64,000 nt of DNA from assembly GCA_025738555.1 (NCBI GenBank), contig JAOVFP010000021.1, positions 1,488,001 through 1,552,000 of the forward strand, given 5' to 3'. Under the pieces are notes generated by a model. The model was not told where the DNA came from and made no database searches. It saw only the letters and a program-made list of their open reading frames with translations. This DNA comes from Cyathus striatus (lineage: Eukaryota > Basidiomycota > Agaricomycetes > Agaricales > Nidulariaceae). Shown here piece by piece: positions 45,750-56,455 of this stretch (positions are counted from its first letter, which is position 1; each line of letters starts with the position of its first letter). The position numbers and the translations under genes were made by a program.

Positions 45750-46480
45750 ATGGCCACTGCTCGTCGAGTTTCCTTAGAAATCGTGGACTTCATCATCGCT
45801 GTTAAAATAAGGTCGCATTGTAGCCCTCAAAACTTGCGCACGAGCATACAGAGACACCTTGCCACCGTCACAATACCATATCTTCCTCTCGGCCCTCGGG
45901 TTTCTATACCTTCTCCCGAACGCATCTGATCAAATGTATCGACGCTTTCATAAATCAATAACCCGGTCCGGAGAACTGGCAGAACTCGCGCTAGACGTCA
46001 AGGATTTCATATCGACGACTTCAATTGGTACGCTAAGCATCCTTTGCTGCCTAAAGTGCCTGGAATGCTCCATACTACTGTCCCGAAGTGAAATGGGCGT
46101 TCCTTGATATGAAATAGTAGACTAGTACAAAGCGGTACATCCGCAAAATGCCTTGCTCGTATGTGGCTTGTGTCAAGCTGTGTCAAGCTTGTGCCCCCAT
46201 GGAGAAAATGTGGCTTTAGGGACTCTTAGGGATCACGAAGATCTGCCAAGCGTTTTGAGAAGTCAACTTTGTCAACTTCAATGGAGCGTTGTTGCAATTT
46301 TAAAGCGATGAATATATGTTTTTTCAAGAAATGCCCACGATGCAAGCGTTATTTGATATTTTATCCGCCGACAAACTAGTTATGGAATCCAATAAATCGT
46401 GGAATCTGGAGGCTGCCGAAGAGATTATGCGAAGAGCAATTGTTGACGGTTGAATGCGTCAGGTTGTTACAACTTCAGAC
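45750..46480 (+). pseudogene. F-box gene relic
   Basis: The ATG at 45750 reads MATARRVSLEIVDFIIAV, a weak F-box start. After a frame change, ALKTCARAYRDTLPPSQYHIF follows, matching ALKACALTCRDFL...SQHHIF of the family. A later piece (46345-46440), LFDILSADKLVMESNKSWNL then EAAEEIMRRAI, matches the family's C-terminal block. Stops and gaps between them show it is dead. Confidence 0.55.
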
Positions 46481-47523
46481 GAATAAATACTTACGACGGT
46501 TCTGCCTAATCAGAGGAACCTTATCAATATTTGAGACAAGTATATATTCTTAAGCATCTGCATACTTACCTTGCAGTTAGGGGTGATATGTACAAGATCC
46601 TCTCCACAGCTTCGAATATAATATGGTTAACGTTCCCAAGGTGACGCAGTAGTACTGTGGCGGACCCTACCTATCATGTCGACTTCTACTTGAACAATTG
46701 GCACCTGCCAAATTTCAAGCCCCGAATTATGTCCCTTTTGCCCCTCCATTCTTACTCCGATTTCTTTTACGGAACGTATGTAACCGGGTCCTTCGGATTC
46801 TAAAAGATTCTGAAGTTATAACGTTCATTGGCAAATTCTAGGTCGTCGTTAAGAATCTCAACTCAGCGAGCACTAATCTTCATATTGTTTTCTTGTTCGC
46901 GCGCAAATGCTGTCTTCTGAACCGGAACCTGTAGCGAATTCTATGGACAACTATGGATCTCCGGTTCGATTTATAATTCTTGAACCGCTGTATCGTTTTC
47001 ACAGGACCTCTTGTAAAATCAACAAAGTACGCTCATCATTTCAAGGCTTCGTTATAATAAATAAATTATATACCTCCATAGCCTGAGAGCTTCATATTTT
47101 ACGCCTTCAGGTATCAATTGCTGTTCAAATTCTCAACTTTTAATTGGCGCTAATTTTCGTTTTTCATCCGATGCTCTTTATTTATTCTGCGTACTTTAGC
47201 AACCCAGGCACTCAGGGTTACTGGATGTTTCCGACAAGCTTCTGATTTACGTGCGAGCTGTTTCACCCACGTTTCATTACCATCTACCTCTTGATTCTGC
47301 CTATTTTCCATGCCACTTCGACAGTCCTGACCTTATCGCCTTACCTCAGCCTACCCTTTGGTTGATTGGAAACAATAACGCCACTTGTGGCGGAGATAGT
47401 AACCGGACGATATAAAAGCCAGAATGGTTATGTTTGCACGACGGCCTCATCATTTTTTACAGCCGTTTCCCCACTATTATTTTGCAAAGCCATTCATTTA
47501 CTGCCTTTAGACTCGCAATTTTA
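46481..47523. other. Intergenic, nothing recognised
   Basis: May hold further decayed F-box sequence up to about 46800, and the pyrimidine-rich promoter of the next gene (TATAAAAG near 47411). Confidence 0.4.
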
Positions 47524-49140
47524 ATGGAAGGTATCGTTCATATATCTAAGTAAGTATAACCACTGTCCTTGTCCTTCGCCGGAAGCTGATGCATCCAATC
47601 CTAACGTACAGCAGATTCTCCATCGTACGTTACGCGTCTCTTTTCTTTCGAAGCAGTGGAAACCCATTGAACCACATAATAGCTCCTAGGTTACCTCTTC
47701 CACAATTTCCTCATCGGACTCTATGTTTCATCCCTCTGTAAGCCTTATCTGATTTCATCGCTCCCCTGTCTTCGCTAAGTATTTACATTCTCAGATGATA
47801 TATTACTCTCCCCACTTCGATCACACACATTCATTACCCGCAAGCTCACCTATCTCAGCATAATTCTCACTATCCTCGACAGCATCATTGTTTCGTGTAT
47901 TGTATGGTACCAATTTGCTGAAGGGTGGGGTATAGAGGATATTTTTATTAAACAGACTGTTGTGGAGAGAACACCACCGGTGTTCATCGGCCTCAGTTCG
48001 TTTTTCTATTCGTGCATAAACCTATGGGATACTTATATCGAAGCATAGTTGCACTTATTGCGCAATGTTTCTTCGCTTGGTGAGTGTTACATACCTGTTG
48101 GTAGTAAACGGTGCATTAAGATGAACGTTTAGGAGGAACTGGAGAGACGATTTCTACCATTCCAAGCGATTCCACACTGCTGTGTCCATAACAATAGCTT
48201 TAGTACGTGTTGCACATTTATCTATAATGATTCCCCTTTCCATTATGCAAATTAAAGCTCTCAGTCATCCAATGCATGGGGGCGCTTGCAACGGTCGCAC
48301 TCGTGTGTCATTTCCCTCTTATTCATAGTACGCAAGGGTTAACTCTCGTTCCTACCAAAGGATATCGGTTTCCCTCCCTTGGCTCATGCCACTCCAGCAT
48401 ACCGCGCCTCAATGGGTGTATGTTCACCATCCACTTCTTTCTTTCCCCGCCATTAACAAGTTGAAAAGATCTGGCTTACCGCATCCCTTCTGTGTAACTT
48501 CACAATAAACCTCACATCTCGTACCAAAGCGCCAAAGCAGTACGAATGGCTCTTCGGTCTTGCACTTTCCGTTGTTCACTTCGCGATGTATTACAAGTGG
48601 CAAGCGCAGAATTGGTACATCGCTTTGTAAGTTTGCCAGAATTATCTTTCCATAAATGCCTTGAATGTTAATAGAATTCGGAATATGCGCATAGCTCGTA
48701 TGCCCTATTTGGCGGGTAAGCACTGCATAACTTGACCTTCGAGGGCATCGAGTACCTACTATTTGCATGACAGATATGTTAACCTTCTGGCCATCACTCT
48801 CATTCGCGAAACACGTCCTAACTCAGATTTACCCGTCGCCAGCTCTCATCCTCTCGACACCCGTCTTCCATTGCACCTTCCTGCCGGAGCGGAAGAGTCG
48901 TTTCGTTTGAAGAATCTCCACCAGGGAAGTAAAGTGCCGATGATAGAAATCATCAAAAATGTCGAGGTGGTGTGTGTTTCTCCATTTTATAACTGTTATT
49001 GTGTTGAGGAATGGGGTAGACATCGGAACACGGGAGCAGGAATAGGGATAGCAGCAGGACCCCCAAAATCTCCTATGAAGGCCCGATCCCATTTCGGACA
49101 AATTTGCAGCCGTCAGGCCACCAGGCTGGATCCAAAATAG
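47524..49140 (+). CDS. Multi-pass membrane protein resembling the DUF6534 family
   Basis: The ATG at 47524 is my best start. Short exons join to give hydrophobic segments: LLGYLFHNFLIGLYVSSLYD; KLTYLSIILTILDSIIVSCI; SIVALIAQCFFAW then RNWRDDFYHSKRF; SVIQCMGALATVALVCHF; and YVNLLAITLIRETRP near the C-terminus. This layout (first helix with GxLF, a W-Y/F-W region, FFAWR after helix 3, a cytosolic tail with NLLAITLIRE replacing the usual NSLLASLNxR) fits the basidiomycete DUF6534-type proteins. Function is unknown. Some internal splice sites (near 48001-48045, 48430-48475) are unresolved. The last ~30 codons run into an inverted-repeat sequence, so the native C-terminus may have been replaced. 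Confidence 0.6.
49066..49091 (+). repeat. Left arm of a 26-bp inverted repeat
   Basis: AAATCTCCTATGAAGGCCCG followed by ATCCCA. The exact reverse complement lies at 50551-50576. Similarity extends outward with mismatches on the left side. Confidence 0.75.
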
Positions 49141-49215
49141 ACGAAATGGCTGAGTAGCTTTGAGGACATTTTTGTGCCAAATGGTGAAGGTCAGATCCGA
49201 TATTACGACGAACAT

Positions 49216-49320
49216 ACCTTCGTGGACTAGTGGTTATGAGTATCATAGAACTCGAAGTAATAGCAAACTTGAGTGTTGCGTTACGTTTTTATTACCGGGT
49301 TCGAATCCCACTGTGATGGA
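49216..49320 (+). other. tRNA-like / SINE-like sequence
   Basis: TGGACTAGTGGTTATGAGTA matches a tRNA A-box region (close to tRNA-Val starts), and GGGTTCGAATCCC is a perfect B box about 75 bp on. The would-be acceptor strands (ACCTTCG and TGTGATG) do not pair and the T-stem is weak. I read it as a tRNA pseudogene or SINE head inside the inverted-repeat-bounded segment. Confidence 0.45.
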
Positions 49321-49419
49321 TACATTTATTGATAGATATAACACGTGTTTCTCTGAAGTAATCGACGATGAGTAGGCCGACATAGGCCGACATCCGCCAA
49401 CACTATGCTCAGTGTCACT

Positions 49420-50273
49420 GCGGTGTTATTTTTCTCTTTCTCTGTCATCTGATGCCGTCTCTCACTCCCGCAGTGCCCCCGCTATAGTCAATCAAGATAT
49501 TATCGACCTCACAGTGGACCACCCTTCCAATCGCACAGAATGGATTGGATAAAATAAACAAATCTTCCCGGATAAGCCTTCAATTGCCCTGCAATTGGCT
49601 GTTGACCGCGCTCGCAGGCTTCCAGCAGGCGCCAAGATTCACCTTCCTTCACCTTACATGGCCATTCAGGACTTTATCCTGCTATCATTACCATCCCTTA
49701 CACACACCTTCAACTTTACGACCTAAGATACTTGGTTTAGCCGTGATCTGCCAACGACTAGCATCCAACACTTACTGGAGCGACCACTGCCAACTAAAAG
49801 TTTGCTGGATGGCCTTCATGGTTTGTTTGGCCAGACGTTCCTAGACGGGGCACATTCTATCACTGATCCAAGATTCAATGATGATGCTGATTTTGTTTAA
49901 TGCTCTTCTAGTCATCGTGACCTACTCTAAAACTAATGGAACTAACAGGCGGCATGCAGATCAAGTTGAGACAACAAATATTGCTACAAACTCACACATA
50001 GGCATTCAAATTATCCAGTACTTGCAGGAATCCCTCTTTACTTCTCATACCGATAACACGGCTCGCTTCCATACTCAACAATATGACTTTCTCCCTTCTC
50101 TCGCCGCTCCAACACGTCTCACAGGTGTCCCAACAGTTCTGAATGCCGAGGAAATGTTTAAACTCGATTCAACTGTGGATATGCGCCTTTACAATAAACT
50201 CACTGAGTTCCACTCAACACTGGCCTTGCGTGAGACAATGAGGCTATCACGAAAACGAGAGCCTCAAGTTTAA
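49420..50273 (+). other. Unrecognised, probably decayed coding region between inverted repeats
   Basis: Open stretches read on like one protein broken by stops: ALQLAVDRARRLPAGAKIHL, PTTSIQHLLERPLPTKSLLD, FLDGAHSITDPRFNDDADF. Farther on, an intact stretch runs to 50273 (LPSLAAPTRLTGVPTVLNAE, EFHSTLALRETMRLSRKREP). I do not recognise the family. Its position between inverted repeats suggests cargo or a transposon-encoded protein. Confidence 0.35.
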
Positions 50274-50550
50274 TAGGTGAAGATAATGACTAAGTAGTAC
50301 ATATACATATTGCTGCTACATGCCTTTAACATTGCTACTACTCATTCTTTATCGATACTTTTCAATTATTTTGAGCTTTCTTTTTTGCCGACTTGCCTAA
50401 AAGTGCTGCGGCGCGACAGCACCGCAGCTAGGATGAAAATTGACGGAAAATTGAGGCGGACATTTTTGAGGGTCTGGAGAGGCCTGAGGTGAATTTCGGA
50501 CTAATTTGATCCCAGCTGGCCAAAATCCATGAGGACAAATCGCCCTGTTC

Positions 50551-50576
50551 TGGGATCGGGCCTTCATAGGAGATTT
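50551..50576 (-). repeat. Right arm of the 26-bp inverted repeat
   Basis: Exact reverse complement of 49066-49091. Nearby ATTTCGGACTAATTTG (50494-50509) is instead a direct near-copy of 49091-49106, so the two ends are related in both senses. Confidence 0.75.
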
Positions 50577-50599
50577 CGGGTGTCCTATAGCAGCGTGAG

Positions 50600-51083
50600 C
50601 TTGACGTTTGTAACACTGGATGAAGTGGAGCCCGAATGATTGCCTATAGCCTTTGCATGCTGTGGCATGGTAGTATGAAAGCATGTACTTGCATCTTTGC
50701 GGACTTTGGTATTAATCTTGCAATAAATGCAGTTTTGAAGCTCATATAGTGAACATTATGCAGCGTTGTGCACAGCTGTGAATAATATTTTGATGGATCG
50801 CCTAGTTTCCTCCTCTAAGTAAGGGATAGCTATATTTAGACGTTTATAATAGAACAGCGCCGGGGAAGTATTTTTCACCGACTGAGGATTTGCATAAGAA
50901 GCCCCGTGTGACACGCATTTGCTATTCTTAGCACATCTCGCAGTAATCTCGTCTCCGCATGAGCCCATTAGTGCATTGAAGTTTGCGCAGCGACTGGTGA
51001 CCACTGGGACGATTTAGTATATTACTAGGGGTCTCTAGTTACAATATCAAACGCAACCCAATCCCACTACATACCCAACTGCT
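50600..51083. other. Intergenic, nothing recognised
   Basis: 5' flank of the membrane-protein gene at 51084. No repeat or RNA seen. Confidence 0.4.
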
Positions 51084-52089
51084 ATGGCTACTACTAATAT
51101 AAATTACGCAAAGGCCATAGGAATTGACTCAGTCGCTGCAGCTGCTATCTTCGCAGTCCTTTACATACCCCTTTTGGGATATTTCGCTATAAAATCTATC
51201 AGAGCGCGCTCGCGTGTTCTCAAGGTCGTTACTGTGTTTTGCGCAAGTAAGTAATTTTGTTCCATTTCATTAGTCAGTGCTTTCTGAACTTATTTCACTT
51301 AGTTCGGGTTGCCGCTTTTATAATTCGTGCACTTCTGGCAGGAAATGAAAGTTCGGGAGAAGATCTTAACCTATTAACCGCAGACGAAGTTCTTCTTAGT
51401 GTTGGTTTTTTCGGTCTTCTCTTCGCAGCATACACTCTTGTCATTGATTGGTAAGGTTTTCAAGCTTTATAACATATAAATTCCAATAGCTGATAATATT
51501 GAATAGGGAAGAATCTCTGGGCACTCAGCCGCCACAAAACATTATTAGCCGCATAATAAGAAATCGAGCAATATTTAGACTTGTCATGGTTGCTGCAGTA
51601 GCGATGGGAATCGCAGGAGCTACGATGACAGACCCAGATAACCTACACACTGGCCTCATATTACGACGAGCCAGCGCCATCGTCTTTCTAATTCTCACAA
51701 TCTTGCAGGCCTTCCAAGCGATCATGCTCATTAGAATGGAGCGTTCGGGTAAGATCTATTACTCCACTCAGGCTTTAAAAATGTATTAAAGCCAGTACAG
51801 GACCCCACGCTATCGAGAGGTTAACGAATCATTTGGGACAACATACGGGATATATTTCCTTCTTGCCATTTCCATATTCTTGATGATACGAGAAGTATAT
51901 GCTACGGCAACTTCGGGGAACATAACAAAAGTTACCAATGAGAAGCTTTGGTACCCGCTATTTGCCCTTCCTGAACTACTTGCTATAATCTGTTACACTG
52001 CTCCTGGACTTATTCCTATGACCAGGGTGGATGATATGGAGCTTCAGAGAAAGCAGGTAAATGTTCAGACCAATGCACAGCAATATTAG
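51084..52089 (+). CDS. Multi-pass membrane protein of unknown function (copy 1)
   Basis: Exons are 51084-51246, 51303-51450, 51507-51748 and about 51790-52089. Hydrophobic segments: SVAAAAIFAVLYIPLLGYFA, VAAFIIRALLAG, LLSVGFFGLLFAAYTLVI, LVMVAAVAMGIAGATM, ASAIVFLILTILQAFQAIML, GIYFLLAISIFLMI and LFALPELLAIICYTAPGLIP, about seven helices. The layout recalls fungal RTA1-like or DUF7702-type proteins, but I cannot assign it. It is paralogous to the gene at 54685. The third intron does not restore the paralogue's frame (PRYREVNESFGTT) unless one C of a CCCC run is removed near 51803. Either the acceptor differs or there is an indel. Confidence 0.6.
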
Positions 52090-52410
52090 GTGGAAATCAA
52101 CTTTCTATACTTAGCCATTTATTTTATATGGAGTCGCGTGGTAGATAATTTTACTACATATCCGTATGCTACTAATTATTTTTACCTCATGTGTGAATGT
52201 CATGGTGTCAGCTTATCAAGTTATTATTCATAATTGGCCCACTGGTACTGATGCCTGAGCTACTTAAACAAGTGTCTTCCTCAGCGAACCATTCTCAAAT
52301 CTGATGTATACATGGACACGTACACAGTGTAAATCTTATCCCGTTGCCGTCTTACATTGCACTGAGGGCAAAAAAATAGAGGTAGGGGAAAAATATATTG
52401 GAACCGACAG
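52090..52410. other. Intergenic, nothing recognised
   Basis: 3' flank of the membrane-protein gene up to the tRNA terminator. Confidence 0.4.
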
Positions 52411-52415
52411 AAAAA
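52411..52415 (-). terminator. RNA polymerase III terminator of tRNA-Glu
   Basis: A run of five T on the minus strand immediately after the tRNA 3' end. Confidence 0.75.
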
Positions 52416-52497
52416 TTCGGGTACGGGGAATCGAACCCCGAGCTGCCGCGAACACTCGTATGAGAGGCGGCAATGTTAGCCGTTACACCATACCCGA
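52416..52497 (-). tRNA. tRNA-Glu(CTC) with a 10-nt intron
   Basis: The acceptor stem TCGGGTA/TACCCGA is perfect. The A box is TGGTGTAACGGCTAACATT, the T-arm CGGGGTTCGATTCCCCG has a perfect B box, and the anticodon stem is GCCGC/GCGGC. The anticodon loop would be CTCTCA-C, giving anticodon CTC (Glu), after removing 10 nt (52451-52460, TACGAGTGTT) between positions 37 and 38, the canonical tRNA intron site. The mature part is 72 nt before CCA. The D-arm matches eukaryotic tRNA-Glu. Confidence 0.93.
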
Positions 52498-53170
52498 CTG
52501 TAGAATCTGTATCTGAAAATCATTGATATGGTGATTCCGATGCAAGTCGGTAAAAAATATTTTGTCGATGTTGGATGTACTCGTTGGCTCACCACTGTCA
52601 AGGACAGTAAGTACAAAGTAATTATTACGAGTCTGGATTTATTGGAAGATTTATTAGTACCTACATACTTTCTAGTATCTACGATGGACAAACGGTAAGA
52701 CAGTGGAATTGCAGTGGAAGGAATGCAAACAGTGGCGTGCAAAAGGCACACCACATAAATGAAGCAAAAAATTATTGTCGTTCCTTTTGGACAGACTTAG
52801 GATCCGTAACTCGTTTAGTTCGCGCTCTACGCTTAGCTAGGTATTAATTCAGAAGGATTTTTTTCATACAAGTGCTTATGCCTGCGCTCAAATCGTGCTT
52901 CACTTCGGTGAGATCGTCATCGGTGACGTCTGCTCCACTGATGATCATTATATTCAGAAGAGAAGACCCATGTACTTATAAGTAGCTTCACTGATATTCG
53001 AGGCTCTGGCATTGATCGGTACCCACATCTTAGAGGAGTAATATACCTACTTAAGAAGAGTGAAACTCTCCCTATATTTATTAAGTTGCCAGATGTTTGA
53101 TTGCTAGACTACTTATTGGTGATTGACATTTTGGAATGATTTGTATTAGTTCTCGCAGCTCTTAGTGCTT
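52498..53170. other. Intergenic, nothing recognised
   Basis: 5' flank of the tRNA and sequence up to the LINE remnant. No gene seen. Confidence 0.4.
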
Positions 53171-53174
53171 CGAG

Positions 53175-53900
53175 ATGGACTTGAAATTTACCAAGTGAAC
53201 CACGCCGTCGACAAGCAACCAAGTCCATAAGACTCTCTTTACCCTACCCCGCAAACTCTCCACCGCGTTGGTATACCTCATCACGGGCCATTGCCCCCTA
53301 CGCCGCCACCTGCACCGCATCGGCAAAGCAGACTCCCCGCTCTGCACGTCATGTCGCCATAAGCCTGAAACGGTTGACCACTTCCTCTTCCACTGTTGCC
53401 TTTAATGAAGCGCGACTCACCCTCGCGCGACGTTGCAAACTCCATGCGCGCCGCCTCACACTCCACAACCTCTTACAAACGCTGGAACGACTCGCCGCCC
53501 TCTTCCGCTACGTCAACGACACCACCCACCTCTGCCACACCCTGGGTATGTTACCAGAGTGGGACCCACTCCAAGACTGAACCCAAGACTACCAGACTGC
53601 AGCCGCCTCCATGAAATGCTCACACCATGCGACGTAGATACCTCCACATTACCATACCGTAGAATAGCCGAGGAGCTTCACTCGGGCACGACCCTTGGTA
53701 GGTACAACGCCCTCCCCACTCTCCGGACACTAGCCCTGAGCCATATTACACTCAGACAATACCATACCACAGACCAGTCGACCACCATAGATGCGCAGTT
53801 ATATAGGTATACAACCACAACAGTAGCACAGTCGTGACATCTGGTTCTCCACAACCGACTAACAAACTAGGAATTTATTTTTATTTTTATGTAAAAAAAG
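53175..53900 (+). mobile_element. 5'-truncated non-LTR retrotransposon (LINE) tail
   Basis: One frame reads KTLFTLPRKLSTALVYLITG, HCPLRRHLHRIGKADSPLC, then TSCRHKPETVDHFLFHC, the CxxC...H...C finger that ends many LINE reverse-transcriptase/RNase H proteins. After a stop and frame change, FNEARLTLARRCKLHARRLT to LFRYVNDTTHL continues it. A non-coding 3' part ends in an A/T-rich tail (TTTATTTTTATTTTTATG, then seven A). The reverse-transcriptase core is absent, as in a 5'-truncated insertion. Confidence 0.75.
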
Positions 53901-54684
53901 CAACCAAGTATCTGGCTGTTTTGTAGCGTCGATACGGATCAGTCGATGCAACACTGCCGAAAATATCATTGAAAATTCAAACGGAGAGTTAAAACTTTAG
54001 CACTCTTCGCATTTTCTCCTTTTTTTACTTACAGATATCGCTACAAATTGAAGAATTGAGTTGCTATTAAGCTACTCATTGTTTCTATCTACTACATTTA
54101 ATTTTTTTGTGGACATGATAAAAGTCTGCGGGTAAGTTGTGAGCAAGTGCAATCTCAAACTTATGGACTCCGATGTGCGATGTGATCGCCGAGTGTCGTT
54201 GCTAGGACGTGTTACGAATCACCTGTATCGTATCGCGTATCTTCTAATTTGAATTCCCCTATTAATCAACTATTAATAACAAACATCATGTCAACTTCGA
54301 ACTTTGATTCTGTATAATTAACCCTGTGAACATTGTGCAGTGTCACTGCGCAGGCTGGTAAGATGATCGCCGAAAAATCCCCCGTAAGTCCAATAGACTT
54401 TTATATTTAGATGGCTTGAATATGATAGAACGGCGCCGAAGATGAACATGTAGCGGCAGTGTTGTTCATCGATTGACAACTACAAAGTATACTAGTCCCG
54501 AATGATATGCATCTGCTGAAGATCTCCGCAGCCGATCCGTTAGTTCACGGCCTGTGTCTGTCTGTTGCTTGAAGTTGACGTGACTGGGAGGGTAGGGTAT
54601 ATTAAGGACTTCCACTAACACCTGTCGAGTCCAGCCCACTGACCCCCACTCATAGTCCCTCTCTGTAGCTCCTTAGTACTAATT
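53901..54684. other. Intergenic, nothing recognised
   Basis: AT-rich in its first half. Holds the 5' flank of the second membrane-protein copy. Local similarity to the 50.75-51.05 kb flank (GATAGAACGGCGCCG, CGCAG) suggests the duplication included upstream sequence. Confidence 0.4.
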
Positions 54685-55683
54685 ATGTCAAGTGGTGGTA
54701 CTGTAAACTTCGCAAGTGCCACAGGAATTGACTCAGTCGCTGGGGCTGTTGTCTTCGCAGTACTTTATGTACCCCCTGGGTTACTTTGCTCTTCAATCAT
54801 TTAAATTACGATCCCGTATCGTAATAGTCCTTACCTTGTTCTGCACCAGTGAGTTTTAATACTCTTTACTACTTAGCGCTGGAACTTAATCTGCTCAGTT
54901 CGAATTGCCGCCTTCATAATTCGCGCAATCCTAGCAGGGGTTGAAAGTGCAGGAGAAAACCTTGGCCTGTTAATCGCAGATGATATCCTCATCGGGGTTG
55001 GTTTTTTCAGTCTTCTTTATCCAGCATATGCTCTTGTGCTAGATAGGTAATATCTTGTGGTGCATAGTATTTTCGGCTGTAGAAATTAAGATTTTAACAG
55101 GGAAGAATCTCTGGACAATCAACCTCCTCGAAATATCATCAGTTCCATAACAAGAAACCGACGAGTGTTTCGAATGGTCATGGCTTTAGCTGTCGCACTC
55201 GGAATTGCAGGATCCAATCTGACAAGTCCGAGTAATATCGATACCGGGCTTGCATTGCGGAAAGCGAGCACGATCATATTCCTGGTTCTTACCATTTTAC
55301 AAGCCATTCGTACTTTGATTCTCATTAAAATCGAGCTTTCAGGTAAGCTTTATTCGATTCATCTCAGTTAACTGACTTGAGAAGCATTTACAGTTTCCTC
55401 TCGTTATCGACGTGCCGCTAACGAATCGTTCGGGACAACACACGGAGTTTACATCCTTCTAGTTATTTCCGTATTCCTGATGATACGTGAAATATATTCT
55501 ACTGTAACGATAAGCTCTCCAACAAAACCAACCAACGAAAAGACCTGGTATCCATTATTTGCTCTTCCCGAATGGCTTGCTGTAATCTGTTACGCAACTC
55601 CTGGGCTTATCTCTAGTTCTCTCGCCGGGACGGGAGATATGGAACTACAGAATAAGTCTGTAGAGCACAACAGCTCGGCATAG
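54685..55683 (+). pseudogene. Multi-pass membrane protein (copy 2), early frameshift
   Basis: ATG at 54685. It starts like copy 1 (GIDSVAGAVVFAVLYVP), but GTACCCCCTGGGTTAC lacks two bases relative to copy 1 (ATACCCCTTTTGGGATAT), so the frame is lost in the first helix. All later exons are open and conserved (FRMVMALAVALGIAGSNLTS, STIIFLVLTILQAI, RYRRAANESFGTT, LFALPEWLAVICYATPGLI), with introns at the same positions and a stop at 55683. Either this is a young pseudogene or there is an indel error at the C run. Confidence 0.65.
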
Positions 55684-56455
55684 CACTAGTACTAGTACTA
55701 CGATATTTATAACAAATTTACACCACATAATATGTTGTTGTTCATTATTGACGCCTATGTTAACTTGCCTGCGGTGGTGCTTGTGGTGAGAAAAGTATAA
55801 TAGTATTTACCCCAGTGAATAAATATACGAACGAGGAAAACGAGGTAAAATGCATACGCGAAGGGGAACAATGTGTCGATATTAGGGTGGTGATAATGCT
55901 TATATCTCTGCGCAGTCACTTCCGTAACTTGAAGTGATTGCGCAGGTATACTTAATACCGATAATATCCACAAGGTAATCCACTAACCCTCGGAATACCG
56001 AATCTAATTATATTAACGTTGTGCAGCGCCCATATGACTTAAAACTTTGTGAGCCGCGGCGGGAAATCCCAAAATCCGATTCACTGCTTTGCAAGCCTTA
56101 AAATCGCTAATTCTCATTAAAAGCGAAATTTTAAGTACTGATATCTATTATGTATGTATACGCAAAGCAGTGCGTTCAAAAAATAATACCATATTGGTTT
56201 CACACAAATAAATCATTCGGAACCATAATGACTTACGGAATTTACGGACATTCCTTCCGTTTGTTTACTTATTTATTGTTAGTAGTCCGTTCACATTCAA
56301 ATTAAAACCAACATCATCATTCTCTCTTGAAGCCCAAGGGTTACGTTCTAGACAATACACAAACTATCTCACCGACAGACTCGACCAAAACACATCATAT
56401 ACATTCCTATAATACATTATCCTTCCAATTCTCTACAAACGTCCAAATCCAAACC
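55684..56455. other. Intergenic, nothing recognised
   Basis: Includes CTAGTACTAGTACTA (55686-55700) and otherwise no structure. A long plus frame at 56327-56719 is antisense to GH3 and spurious. Confidence 0.4.

Noticed and set aside
50397..50435. Helitron-like 3' end (hairpin followed by CTAG)
   Set aside because: There is no helicase or Rep sequence and no matching 5' TC end. The resemblance is weak.
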